Of a DNA stretch of 64,000 nucleotides, positions 14,101 through 25,719 are shown one piece after another. The stretch comes from Cornus controversa (lineage: Eukaryota > Streptophyta > Magnoliopsida > Cornales > Cornaceae): contig CM048847.1 of the NCBI GenBank assembly GCA_026545225.1, positions 2,356,001 through 2,420,000 on the forward strand. Direction: 5' to 3'. The notes below the pieces were generated by a model. That model did no database searches, had not been told where the DNA came from, and was given only the letters and a program-made list of their open reading frames with translations. The position numbers and the translations under genes are program-made. Position 1 is the first letter of the stretch. Every line of letters begins with the position of its first letter.

Positions 14101-17100
14101 AATGGTTGGTAGCTTGCTAATTGTTTCCTTTAGATGTCCAAACGGTCGAACTTGGAACAAAGCACCATACGGTTGTGATGAAGATCGGATTGACATGTTC
14201 GTCACTTCTTTTGGATGCTTTGATGGTCTAATTTGGAAAAAAGAAACTTACGATTCTGATTATGGCACGACTTCTCAAGGAATGGGTTTTTGAATCAGAA
14301 CAACTCAAACTAAACTTGTTTAAAATCCTCGATAGCTTGGGAATTGTTTCTTTTACTTTTCCAGATGGTTGAAGTTGGCATAGAGCGCCATACAGTTGTG
14401 ATCATTCATGAGTGCAGCAAGGAATTACTATTTTTGGTTCAGGACGTCCTGATGGTTGAATTTGGCATAAAGCAATGTATAATTCTAAGTATGGCACGAT
14501 TTCACGTGGATTGGACTTTTCGAATCATGACAAGTCAAACGAAACACGTTCGAAACCGTTCTTGTCATTCTCTATTCTTCTGGATATCCAGATGGTCAAT
14601 TCTAGCACAAAGCGCCATACGATTGTCGTCATGCTTGATTATTGCAAGCAATTATTCTTTCGACTCAGAACAACTCAAACAAACACGGATGAAGATCGGA
14701 TTGACATGCTCGTCGTTTCTTTGGGATGCTTTGATGGTTTCATTTAGAAAAAAGCAGCGTACGATTAGTATTATGGCACGACTTATCTTGGAATGCAGTT
14801 TTCAAATCAAAACAACTCAAATGAAACAAGTTTAAAATGGTTGGTAGCTTGCTAATTGTTTCCTTTAGATGTCCAAACGGTCGAACTTGGGACAAAGCAC
14901 CATACGGTTGTGATGAAGATCGGATTGACATGTTCGTCACTTCTTTTGGATGCTTTGATGGTCTAATTTGGAAAAAAGAAACTTACGATTCTGATTATGG
15001 CACGACTTCTCAAGGAATGGGTTTTTGAATCAGAATAACTCAAACTAAACTTGTTTAAAATCATCGATAGCTTGGGAATTGTTTCTTTTACTTTTCCAGG
15101 TGGTTGAAGTTGGCATAGAGCACCATACGGTTGTGATCATGCATGAGTGCAGCATGGAATTACTCTTTTCGATTCAAGACGTCCTGATGGTTGAATTTGG
15201 CATAAAGCAACGTATAATTCTAGGTATGGCAGGATTTCATGTGGATTGGGACTTTTCGAATCAGGATAAGTCAAACGAAACAAGTTCAAAGCCGTTGTTG
15301 TAATTCTCTATTCTTCTGGAAATCCAGATGGTCAATTCTAGCACAAAGCGCCATACGGTTGTCGTCATGCCTGATTATTGCAAGCAATTGTTCTTTCGAC
15401 TCAGAACAACTCAAACAAAAATGGATGAAGATCGGATCGACATGCTCATCGTTTCTTTGGGACGCTTTGATGGTTTTATTTAGAAAAAAGTAGCGTACGA
15501 TTAGTATTATGGCACGACTTCTCTTGGAATGCGATTTTTGAATCAAAACAACTCAAATGAAACAAGTTTAAAATGGTCGGTAGCTTGCTACTTGTTTCCT
15601 TTAGATGTCCAAACGGTCGAATTTGGAACGAAGCACCATACGGTTGTGATGAAGATCGGATTGACATGTTCGTCACTTCTTTTGGATGCTTTGATGGTCT
15701 GATTTAGAAAAAAGAAACTTACGATTCTGATTATGGCATGACTTCTCAAGGAATGGGTTTTTGAATCAGAACAACTCAAACTAAACTTGTTTAAAATCAT
15801 CGATAGCTTGGGAATTGTTTCTTTTACTTTTCCAGATGGTTGAAGTTGGCATAGAGCACCATACGGTTGTGATCATTCATGGGTGCAGCATGGAATTACT
15901 CTTTTCGAATCAGGACTTCCTGACGGTTGAATTTGGCATAAAGCAACGTATAATTCTAGGTATTGCACGATTTTACGTGGATTGGGACTTTTCGAATCAG
16001 GACAAGTCAAACGAAACAAGTTCGAAACCGTTCTTGTCATTCTCTATTCTTCTGGCCATCCTGATGGTCAATTCTAGCACAAAGCGCCATACGGTTGTCG
16101 TCATGCCTGATTATTGCAAGCAATTGTTCTTTCGACTCAGAACAACTCAAACAAACACGGATGAAGATCGGATTGACATGCTCATCATTTCTTTGGGACG
16201 CTTTGATGGTTTCATTTAGAAAAAAGCAGTGTACGATTAGTATTATGGCACGACTTCTCTTGCAATGCGGTTTTCAAATCAAAACAACTCAAATGAAACA
16301 AGTTTAAAATGGTTGGTAGCTTGCTAATTGTTTCCTTTAGATGTCCAAACGGTCGAACTTGGAACAAAGCACCATACGGTTGTGATGAAGATCGGATTGA
16401 CATGTTCGTCACTTCTTTTGGATGCTTTGATGGTCTAATTTGGAAAAAAGAAACTTACGATTCTGATTATGGCACGACTTCTCAAGGAATGGGTTTTTGA
16501 ATCAGAACAACTCAAACTAAACTTGTTTAAAATCCTCGATAGCTTGGGAATTGTTTCTTTTACTTTTCCAGATGGTTGAAGTTGGCATAGAGCGCCATAC
16601 AGTTGTGATCATTCATGAGTGCAGCAAGGAATTACTATTTTTGATTCAGGACGTCCTGATGGTTGAATTTGGCATAAAGCAATGTATAATTCTAAGTATG
16701 GCACGATTTCACGTGGATTGGACTTTTCGAATCATGACAAGTCAAACGAAACACGTTCGAAATCGTTCTTGTCATTCTCTATTCTTCTGGATATCCAGAT
16801 GGTCAATTCTAGCACAAAGCGCCATACGATTGTCGTCATGCTTAATTATTGCAAGCAATTGTTCTTTCGACTCAGAACAACTCAAACAAACACGGATGAA
16901 GATCGGATTGACATGCTCGTCGTTTCTTTGGGATGCTTTGATGGTTTCATTTAGAAAAAAGCAGCGTACGATTAGTATTATGGCACAACTTATCTTGGAA
17001 TGCAGTTTTCAAATCAAAACAACTCAAATGAAACAAGTTTAAAATGGTTGGTAGCTTGCTAATTGTTTCCTTTAGATGTCCAAACGGTCGAACTTGGGAC

Positions 17101-19170
17101 AAAGCACCATACGGTTGTGATGAAGATCGGATTGACATGTTCGTCACTTCTTTTGGATGCTTTGATGGTCTAATTTGGAAAAAAGAAACTTACGATTCTA
17201 ATTATGGCACGACTTCTCAAGGAATGGGTTTTTGAATCAGAATAACTCAAACTAAACTTGTTTAAAATCATCGATAGCTTGGGAATTGTTTCTTTTACTT
17301 TTCCAGGTGGTTGAAGTTGGCATAGAGCACCATACGGTTGTGATCATGCATGAGTGCAGCATGGAATTACTCTTTTCGATTCAAGACGTCCTGATGGTTG
17401 AATTTGGCATAAAGCAACGTATAATTCTAGGTATGGCACGATTTCATGTGGATTGGGACTTTTCGAATCAGGATAAGTCAAACGAAACAAGTTCAAAGCC
17501 GTTGTTGTAATTCTCTATTCTTCTGGAAATCCAGATGGTCAATTCTAGCACAAAGCGCCATACGGTTGTCGTCATGCCTGATTATTGCAAGCAATTGTTC
17601 TTTCGACTCAGAACAACTCAAACAAACACGGATGAAGATCGGATTGACATGCTCGTCATTTCTTTGGGACGCTTTGATGGTTTCATTTAGAAAAAAGCAG
17701 TGTACGATTAGTATTATGGCACGACTTCTCTTGCAATGCGGTTTTCAAATCAAAACAACTCAAATGAAACAAGTTTAAAATGGTTGGTAGCTTGCTAATT
17801 GTTTCCTTTAGATGTCCAAACGGTCGAACTTGGAACAAAGCACCATACGGTTGTGATGAAGATCGGATTGACATGTTCGTCACTTCTTTTGGATGCTTTG
17901 ATGGTCTAATTTGGAAAAAAGAAACTTACGATTCTGATTATGGCACGACTTCTCAAGGAATGGGTTTTTGAATCAGAATAACTCAAACTAAACTTGTTTA
18001 AAATCATCGATAGCTTGGGAATTGTTTCTTTTACTTTTCCAGGTGGTTGAAGTTGGCATAGAGCACCATACGGTTGTGATCATGCATGAGTGCAGCATGG
18101 AATTACTCTTTTCGATTCAAGACGTCCTGATGGTTGAATTTGGCATAAAGCAACGTATAATTCTAGGTATGGCACGATTTCATGTGGATTGGGACTTTTC
18201 GAATCAGGATAAGTCAAACGAAACAAGTTCAAAGCCGTTGTTGTAATTCTCTATTCTTCTGGAAATCCAGATGGTCAATTCTAGCACAAAGCGCCATACG
18301 GTTGTCGTCATGCCTGATTATTGCAAGCAATTGTTCTTTCGACTCAGAACAACTCAAACAAACATGGATGAAGATCGGATCGACATGCTCATCGTTTCTT
18401 TGGGACGCTTTGATGGTTTCATTTAGAAAAAAGTAGCGTACGATTAGTATTATGGCACGACTTCTCTTGGAATGCGATTTTTGAATCAAAACAACTCAAA
18501 TGAAACAAGTTTAAAATGGTCGGTAGCTTGCTACTTGTTTCCTTTAGATGTCCAAACGGTCGAATTTGGAACGAAGCACCATACGGTTGTGATGAAGATC
18601 GGATTGACATGTTCGTCACTTCTTTTGGATGCTTTGATGGTCTGATTTAGAAAAAAGAAACTTACGATTCTGATTATGGCATGACTTCTCAAGGAATGGG
18701 TTTTTGAATCAGAACAACTCAAACTAAACTTGTTTAAAATCATCGATAGCTTGGGAATTGTTTCTTTTACTTTTCCAGATGGTTGAAGTTGGCATAGAGC
18801 ACCATACGGTTGTGATCATTCATGGGTGCAGCATGGAATTACTCTTTTCGATTCAGGACTTCCTGACGGTTGAATTTGGCATAAAGCAACGTATAATTCT
18901 AGGTATTGCACGATTTTACGTGGATTGGGACTTTTCGAATCAGGACAAGTCAAACGAAACAAGTTCGAAACCGTTCTTGTCATTCTCTATTCTTCTGGCC
19001 ACCCTGATGGTCAATTCTAGCACAAAGCGCCATACGGTTGTCGTCATGCCTGATTATTGCAAGCAATTGTTCTTTCGACTCAGAACAACTCAAACAAACA
19101 CGGATGAAGATCGGATTGACATGCTCGTCATTTCTTTGGGACGCTTTGATGGTTTCATTTAGAAAAAAGC
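8119..19170. repeat. Higher-order repeat, 7 units, 5,150 bp
   Basis: The unit order changes to c-b-a-c-b-a-b. It is present twice in full (from about 8119 and 13269) and a third copy starts near 18419 before the retroelement. Rare variants recur at exactly 5,150 bp: TTTTTGGTTCAGG at 9284 and 14434, GATGGTTTTATTTAG at about 10319 and 15469, and GGCACAACTTATC at about 11834 and 16984. All c-class units here carry GCTACTTG where those left of 8 kb have GCTAATTG. Borders depend on the chosen phase. Confidence 0.8.
19166..19170. other. Target site duplication AAAGC, left copy
   Basis: The satellite is interrupted after ...AGAAAAAAGC and resumes at 34141 with AAAGCAGTGTACG. Removing 19171-34145 restores an ordinary unit. 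A 5-bp duplication is normal for LTR retrotransposon integration. Confidence 0.95.
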
Positions 19171-19346
19171 TGTCACGCCCCGATTCCCGAGGCCCGGAAA
19201 CCGAGGTGTGAACCCCGTGAGATCACCCTCACGACATAACCTCCACCTGATCATACAATTCGATTCCCTATTATTTTTACGAAAATCGGGCATGACCCAT
19301 TCTAAATAATCAGCTCCTGGCATATTACACCTGCTTTACAATTCAT

Positions 19347-19431
19347 ATGGACACTTCTGGGCACGTGTCCCCCCAGCATTTATATCCAACAATAAATATG
19401 GACACTTCTGGGCCCGTGTCCCCCCAATATT
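19347..19431 (-). repeat. Duplicated inverted repeat near LTR end (left LTR)
   Basis: Two copies of an inverted repeat (GGACAC, a 10-base spacer, then GTGTCC) lie in tandem, each preceded by ATAT and followed by CCCCC. They fall about 175-260 bp from the end of the LTR in element sense, so they are probably in transcribed R/U5. The same pair recurs in the right LTR near 26225-26309. Role unknown. Confidence 0.6.
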
Positions 19432-20189
19432 TCTACAACATGCATAAACAATTATAAATATACATGCCTCAGTCCTTGAATATCCGTATTAAATACATAC
19501 ATCACATGAATAAAATACAACTGAAGGAACTGAATCTACACAAACGCTTTATACATTTAATCCAAATGTAAAGCATCTATCTATCCACTATCCTGGACAT
19601 ACATTAGATTCTAAGGAATCTACCTACTACCTCTGCAACCGGTGCTGTCAGTCCCCTAACTAACTCCGAAATCAGCAATACCTGCAAAACCTGGGAGGGG
19701 GTGAGCTCAAAGGCCCAACAAGGTATGTAGAACCATACTATCACCGCTGCAGCAGGTCGATTCTCACATATTCTCAAAAAATATACATGCAGTTAAATAT
19801 ATCACAATATTTAAGACCATGCCCTACCTAGCATGCATAAACCAATGACGTATATGGCTACTCTAGCACATATGAACATACAAAATCCACTATACATGAT
19901 TTTAGAAATCATTTTCAACATGCTTGAAAGCAGTAAACATCAGGCATCTATATGTATATAGAACATATATGTCAACACATTTACATAACCGATGTAAATC
20001 AACTACCACATCTCCTACTCGTCAAGTAGCACATCTCAAATGCAATATAGATGCATTTAAACATAAAAACGTGCTTAACAGATAAACACATAAGCATAAA
20101 GGTATTTTCACATTCTACGGTCATAATCCGATACATGAGACAAGTATCTAAGCTTGCACATACTCTCACTCTCGGTCCTCATCCGATAC

Positions 20190-20606
20190 CCCACATGATT
20201 GGGCCGCTCCGAGGATCATGTGACCTAGGACAACTCCGATAACTAACCTATGACCTAGACCACTCCGAAAGGTCATCCTACCCTGGCAATGTATAGGATT
20301 GCCATTTTGTGAGGGGACAGCTCCGAGGCTCACATTCATTGGACATACTCCGAATTCCAGGCATTAGGCCTGAGCATGGCGGGTCCACTCCGAGGGCCAT
20401 ACTTGTTGGACATATTCCGATGGCAATATATTGGTTTGCCAAATTGTGAGGGGGCAACTCCGAAACTCACTAATGTTGGACACACTCCGATTCTAGGCAT
20501 AAAGCCTTCGTATGGCGGGTCCACTCCGAGGGCCATACGCATGGATAATTATACCACTTCTCGTGACACGGTTGGACCACTCCGAAGTCCCGTGCACCTC
20601 TTTTTG
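20190..20606 (-). repeat. Hairpin array with constant CTCCGA core (left LTR)
   Basis: About 415 bp contain 11 copies of (C/T)TCCGA. Most are flanked by short complementary arms that differ from copy to copy: TGACC...GGTCA (20251-20275), GTGAG...CTCAC (20309-20333), ATGGC...GCCAT (20376-20400 and 20513-20537) and GTGAG...CTCAC (20446-20470). Hairpins without the core alternate with them, such as GGCAAT...ATTGCC (20285-20303) and TGGCAA...TTGCCA. Arms change while complementarity is kept, which suggests folding matters. No known family was recognised. Confidence 0.7.
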
Positions 20607-22519
20607 CGTTAATTTTCCCGCAACCTCTCATATATGCAATATGGATGCATACGTAACCAAGCATTCTATTTTATGCTATCCCAATGCACCAGCTAGTATA
20701 TAAGTACGTAGCATGCATTTTCCTCTACAAAAACCCACATATAACCACGTATGTGTCATTTCCCTCCTATACATGCAATATGGATGCATATATACACAGC
20801 ATAATACTTTCATGCTTCAACCCATGCTTATGAATACTAAAAAGAAGTATTTAGCATGCTTTTCACCACATTCTAACACATATAGCACATATATGTTCAA
20901 AACCTGCATAACACCTCATATATGCAAAACACTTCAATCTTAGCACATTTTTATCGTGCTATAACCAATGCATACATTTTCTATAAACAGATAGCATGCA
21001 TTTCATTCACGTAACCCTACATGTAAACACGTACATGTCAAATCATGCATATAAATCACACATGCACACACACTAGCATAAATACAGTCATGCTATCATT
21101 CAACACATGTATCCACTACAAGAAGCTAACATGCATTCCAATCACAACACATATACACACATATGTATATTACGTCACCCACGTATGTATCAAGAACATA
21201 TAAAACAGTTAGCACATTTCATGCTTTTCAAATGCTCGCTAAAAGTTATATTCAACTTAGCATGCATTTCTACCACTGCAACCATATATATATATATATA
21301 ATCACATATATATATATACATCCTGAACACCATGCATAAGAACCACATATGCATACAAGACAACACAGAGCTAAACAGGTATTATTTAGCATGCTTTACA
21401 TAGACTTTAATCTATACATACATGCATATCACAATGCAATCAGGCGATTAATCTAACATGTTATCGCTTCCCAAACCCACACATATATATATATATACAC
21501 ACGCATATATATATCCTCTCATATCCCATGTATGCACAACATCCACCTATACCCACATATATATAAGCACCTATATATATATGTATAGACACATACCACA
21601 TATGATTAAATTAATAACATATGTAAATTACTCAACGTAAATAAAAAGTAAGTAAGAGGTAGAGGCAAGAATCAACTTGCCTTAAGTCCCGCTCTCCAAT
21701 GAATCCGCGTCTGCAAAGCGGTCCATGCCAAGCCCGGTCAAGTCCTGTGTCAAGGCCGACACGAACACTCCCTGAACCATTTCCTTGCCCTTTCTGATTT
21801 CCGGTCCAACCCAAAACACGAGTCATAACATCTTGTTATGCAAGTCTATCAAGCCAACACCAAGGCCGGCATCCTCAAACCATCCAATCGAAGCTCCAAG
21901 CTTCGGCACTATTGTCGACTCCAAAGCCGAACTCATTGACCACCGTTGTCAACCTCCAGTTATACCCCCTTTTCCGGTCACCGTGAACAGACCCAGCATG
22001 AACCGAGACCACCAACAATTTAAACTCCAAAATCAAGCCACCAAGGCCGAGCCTCCACTAGCCACTGTTGCAATCTCACGGCTGCAACACTCAAACTAGC
22101 CGAAGCCAATCACCAACCGCAACCCCTATGGAAAACCCACCGGAAGCCGCCTATTTCCACCATTTTTAGACCAATCAACACAACCCAGCAACCACTTCAA
22201 TTTCCGATACCGAGCTGTCACCTTTTACTTTACAAACCATGGCAGCCACCGTCATCACCACTTCGGTGAAGACCCATAGTCGAACCCAAATCCGCAAGCT
22301 ACAACCACAAAGGCCACCCTTTTGAAGCCTCTCTAACCGAACCCAGCCGAGCTCAGTCTAAACCCGGACCAAACACCACCTGCTACCATGAACCCCTCAA
22401 ACTGTGGCTAGCCTATGAAGACTAACCAAAACTCAACTCAAAATCAACCATTGCAACACCAACCATAACCAAATCAGACCAAGAAGGCCCAGTCAATAAA
22501 CCAAGTTCAGCCAACACAA

Positions 22520-23188
22520 TCAACCGAAGCCCAAACAGCCGTGGAACCATCGTCGGGCCATCCAAAGCCAACCCAACACGACCCACCGCCGACCACTGCC
22601 ATGGCCGGAACCCACCTGCCGAAGACCCTTCATCGCCGCCGCTAGAGTCGCCGAAACCAACAGAAACCCAGCCGCGAAACCCCCTTCGCGAACGGCTCGG
22701 CTGAACCGAGCCACCACCAGCCCGAACCGAAGACCCATCGTCGGAACCAAACAGGGCCATTTTGATCCCGCACCACTACCGCTATTCACCGCCGGAGCTC
22801 GTCGAGACAGATCCAGCACGGCCCGAGCACCAGCCGAAGCCAAACGGACCCCCGTTTCTGCCATCCACCCGCAAGCCACGGACGAGCTGAGCGTCGCCAC
22901 CCGAGCCGGAGCCCCACCGCGAGCAACCCAGCCGCCGCTGTCGCCAGACCGAAGCTGGTCGGCCGCCACGGCCACCGTCGGCGCCGGATCACCCCTCTCG
23001 GCTTCTCTCCCGATCCCTCTTCTTGGTTTCGGTTTCTCTCTCCCCGATTCTCTTTTTCCTTCTTTTCTTTTCCTTTTCTTTTTCTTTTCTTTTCTTTTCT
23101 CTTTTCTTTCTTCTCTTTCTTTAATTGCAACCACAACTTTACTTACACCATTCTCCTCCACATAAAATAATACATATGTATATATCAT
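22520..23188 (-). other. 222-codon open frame inside left LTR, probably non-functional
   Basis: An open frame in element sense begins in AT-rich DNA and enters the purine tract, giving a run rich in Lys, Arg and Glu at residues 24-50. It then crosses the GC-rich block, giving Gly-, Ala- and Arg-rich sequence without recognisable domains. The right LTR copy (29396-30064) is equally open, with two amino-acid changes. Such frames arise easily in GC-rich DNA and the LTRs are too young for conservation to mean much. An LTR-encoded peptide is possible but unsupported. Confidence 0.25.
23046..23121. repeat. Polypyrimidine tract in left LTR
   Basis: About 75 bases of almost pure C/T, mostly TTTTC and TTTCT words, with the purine strand in element sense. 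It separates the GC-rich block from the AT-rich U3-proximal end. The right LTR copy is at about 29922-29997. Confidence 0.8.
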
Positions 23189-23327
23189 CCATATATGTAT
23201 CTAACTCCACATGTGTATTTTTTCTAAATACACTTACACACATAATACAATATGCTCCCACAATTTCTCATAATTGCGTAAAAGCCCACCACATATTTAT
23301 AATTAAATATAAATATAGGTACTATGT

Positions 23328-23350
23328 ATATATATATATATATATATATA
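23328..23350. repeat. (TA)n tract in left LTR: empty Helitron site
   Basis: An uninterrupted run of TA dinucleotides (about 12) follows ACTATG and precedes GACATA. The corresponding tract in the right LTR is split 16 + 8 bases by the Helitron, so this copy shows the uninterrupted site. The same AT run may act as a TATA-like sequence in element sense, but that is a guess. Confidence 0.85.
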
Positions 23351-23482
23351 GACATAAACACACACCTTCCACTTATATGGAAACATAAATGTCCACACCC
23401 TTTCCGGAATTTAATTAATCCGAAAAAAAATCAATCCGGTCCAAATTCACCTGCACCGGTCAAAATAATTCCGGTCCTTACA

Positions 23483-23495
23483 ACCTCCCCTCCTT
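23483..23495 (-). other. Polypurine tract of LARD
   Basis: In element sense AAGGAGGGGAGGT lies directly against the 3' LTR, the position needed to prime plus-strand DNA synthesis. It closely resembles the chromovirus tract at 55093-55105, and the adjoining sequence (GGAATTTCGTCC on the plus strand) is shared too. Confidence 0.85.
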
Positions 23496-23679
23496 CAAGG
23501 AATTTCGTCCTCGAAATTTGCATAGTCATGGTCTTTCCAAAACCAATCCTTACCAGACGTCATTCTCGCCAATGATCGTCACTTTCCCTTTCCACATACC
23601 CTAGGCGTTACACTTGCAACACCTAACTCATAACACTCAAGTCTAGCACAATCAGTGCGTCTCAACTGCCGTAAGGCAA

Positions 23680-23802
23680 TATAACCCTTTCCGTGACATG
23701 GCTGAGTGACTCCTAAGCTCATGTACGGTTCACTCACAAAATCCTCTGAAGCACTTGCTTCCTAGAGTCCACAGTCTCTACCTCAAGACCTACCCAGTCC
23801 AT
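23680..23802 (-). pseudogene. Decayed chromodomain end of pol (LARD)
   Basis: Reading minus from about 23801, the frame gives DWVGLEVE, then VDSRKQVLQ, then a stop, then LRSHS in a shifted frame. It parallels the chromovirus Gag-Pol C-terminus ([20 protein letters not shown] and WRHHGVEE at residues 1472-1517). A short deletion and a frame change separate the blocks. This places the LARD in the same chromovirus lineage. The similarity was found by eye over short blocks. Confidence 0.6.
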
Positions 23803-25059
23803 CTCTATCTCTAGTCTAAGGCAATACCTTTGACTAATCATACCAATCACTCACAGTGATACTTCCCTACAATCCGGGATCGTCAATACTCAAAATCATT
23901 CTTTTATTATCAAACATGACTTTCAATCTCTAGCATATCATTCCCGGGCTTAGTCCAATATCCTGGGCCTCATCGCAACACAAACCACATCAATCCAGTG
24001 CACATCACAAGCGCACTCACCAGTAAGGCACATGACAGTGTACTCGCTGATAAAAACAACACAAAGAGTGTACTTGCCGCAACAAGCCACATAATCCTGC
24101 CCAGTATCATAGACTACGACCCACTGAAATCCAATGCCAAGTCTAGGATCTCACATCCCACTGATTTCACAATCTCATTATTCAAGAGGAGATTCATTTC
24201 CCATTTTCATCCTTCACACCAAGGAGCCAGTTGACAATTAGAGAGAATTCCTTTCATATCAGCACTTCACTTTAGACAACCCTTACCAATGAAAGTTTGA
24301 GGTCACCTACAGTAGCCAAACAGCAACCATACAGTGGCCGCAGTCCACTGCGTCTACACGTCCACTGCGTCCACCTCTCCCCTTCACGGCAAGAAATTAT
24401 CCTCACTTCAGATACCATATGTCAGGATCCTCGTCCACTATCAACCCATCCTTCTCTTAACATCATATCCACACTATGATCTAACTGCATCTATCATGCG
24501 CATATCACAGCACACCACTGAGGTCAAGGCACATAAGGAGTGCACTTGTCAAAACAAATCATCCCGTCCTGTCCATTTTTGTTGACTACGTTCCATTGGC
24601 ATTTAGTGCCAAGATTAAGGTTTTTCATGCTCTTAACTTCACAAATCTCATTTCCTAAGGAATGAATCCAATTTACTTACTCGTCCATTAATCCTAACGG
24701 ACGTTTCCGGCTTCCCGGGTATTTATCCATTCCTTTCCAGCATCTCCTTTGAGACTCCAAGATCCTGACTGCTTCGTCTAGGACCCTACAATTCCAGACT
24801 TACTTTCAAAGCCTATCACTACGTGCCTATTTCAACATCATAGTCCACTCGGGTTCAAACCTCTACCTAGGTTTACCAATTCTCAAAACCAGAACTCTCT
24901 AGGGGACTACATGTCACTACTAGCCATGCAACGCAAAATGAAACACTAAAGTGCAATGCTCAATTACATGAATCACATATACCACATAGCATATAACACA
25001 CAACATGATAACCAAATAATCACATACCATGCATGATATGACATATGATGCATAAATCA

Positions 25060-25160
25060 AACCCCTAGCCCTCGGGCTAATACTAGGAAAATACCCTTGA
25101 CCATACACGGTCCTAGTACCTCCTCTGCCTGAGCAAGCGTGTAAAACACGGCCCAGTCCC
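25060..25160 (-). pseudogene. Decayed Gag-protease junction (LARD)
   Basis: One minus-strand frame reads VFYTLAQAEEVLGP followed by VKGIFLVLARGL and then a stop. It matches chromovirus residues 398-427 ([21 protein letters not shown]), just before the protease DSG triad. The DSG site itself is absent. Upstream zinc knuckles were not recognised. Confidence 0.7.
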
Positions 25161-25719
25161 CCTAGTATACACACATACTAGAACACAAAATCTAGAGTGG
25201 TTCAAACCAACCTACCCTCATCCTCTGTACTCATTGGTAAACACCTACCAATCTACCCACTTCTATAGTCTAAGGCAGCAACCTTGACTATCAATACCAA
25301 TCACTTTCAGTGACATATCCCTACTATTGGGAATCCTTTATCTATCGTCATCCAGACGAAACAACTCAACGTCTACAAGAGCCGGCGTATTGTAAGAGGA
25401 ACGCTAATCCAAGAAAAATGTCTGATCAGGCCATTTTTCCCAGTTAGCCCAACTCCGGCAACATGCCTTCCTTGTATCCCATCTCAATCCCAATTGCCAA
25501 CTCCGGCAACACTCATCAATCTCATAAGTCCCTAAGTATCTCTAAGGACTTGAACACTCGCAAACTTCCTTGCGGTACCTCTTCATTGCTCACTACTGAG
25601 ACTTAATCACTAAATCAAAGGTCTAAACTCAACCAATTCTGGGAGTTTTACCAACTAAATCCAATTTTATACCAACACTTTAATCTTTCATTTGGGTTGC
25701 TCAACCGAGCAATTCATAA

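Larger units (their letters stand above)
1..19170. repeat. Satellite array, segment 1 (736-bp unit)
   Basis: About 26 head-to-tail copies of a unit of 735-736 bp fill this stretch without a break. The same landmark recurs at 26, 762, 1498, 2234, 2969, 3705, 4440, 5176 and so on to 18419. Copies are nearly identical and differ mostly by single-base changes that define unit classes. No conserved coding frame exists: open frames occur on both strands and are opened or closed by single substitutions between copies. The array continues off the left edge and is cut at 19170 by a retroelement, with AAAGC duplicated. A heterochromatic (pericentromeric, knob or subtelomeric) location is inferred. No telomere repeat or centromere-specific retroelement was recognised to decide between these. 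Confidence 0.97.
19171..23482 (-). repeat. Left LTR of LARD (3' LTR in element sense)
   Basis: 4,312 bp, starting TGTCACGCCCCGATTCCC and ending CCGGTCCTTACA on the plus strand, i.e. TG...CA in either sense. It is mosaic in composition. 19171-20190 and 20610-21650 are AT-rich with many CATATA and GCATGC-like words, 20190-20606 holds a hairpin array, 21660-23035 is GC-rich, and 23046-23121 is nearly pure pyrimidine. It matches the right LTR almost base for base with an offset of 6878, falling to 6876 after a 2-bp AT indel near 21290. Differences seen: G at 22896 versus A at 29772, and G at 23032 versus A at 29908. Confidence 0.95.

Noticed and set aside
1..19170. CRISPR-like or rDNA spacer array
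   Set aside because: Repeat units are long, contiguous and without unique spacers, and no rRNA sequence is present. Plant satellite fits fully.
21785..22099. Open frame of 104 codons in the LARD LTR (also 28661-28975)
   Set aside because: Antisense to the element in GC-rich DNA, no recognisable domain.
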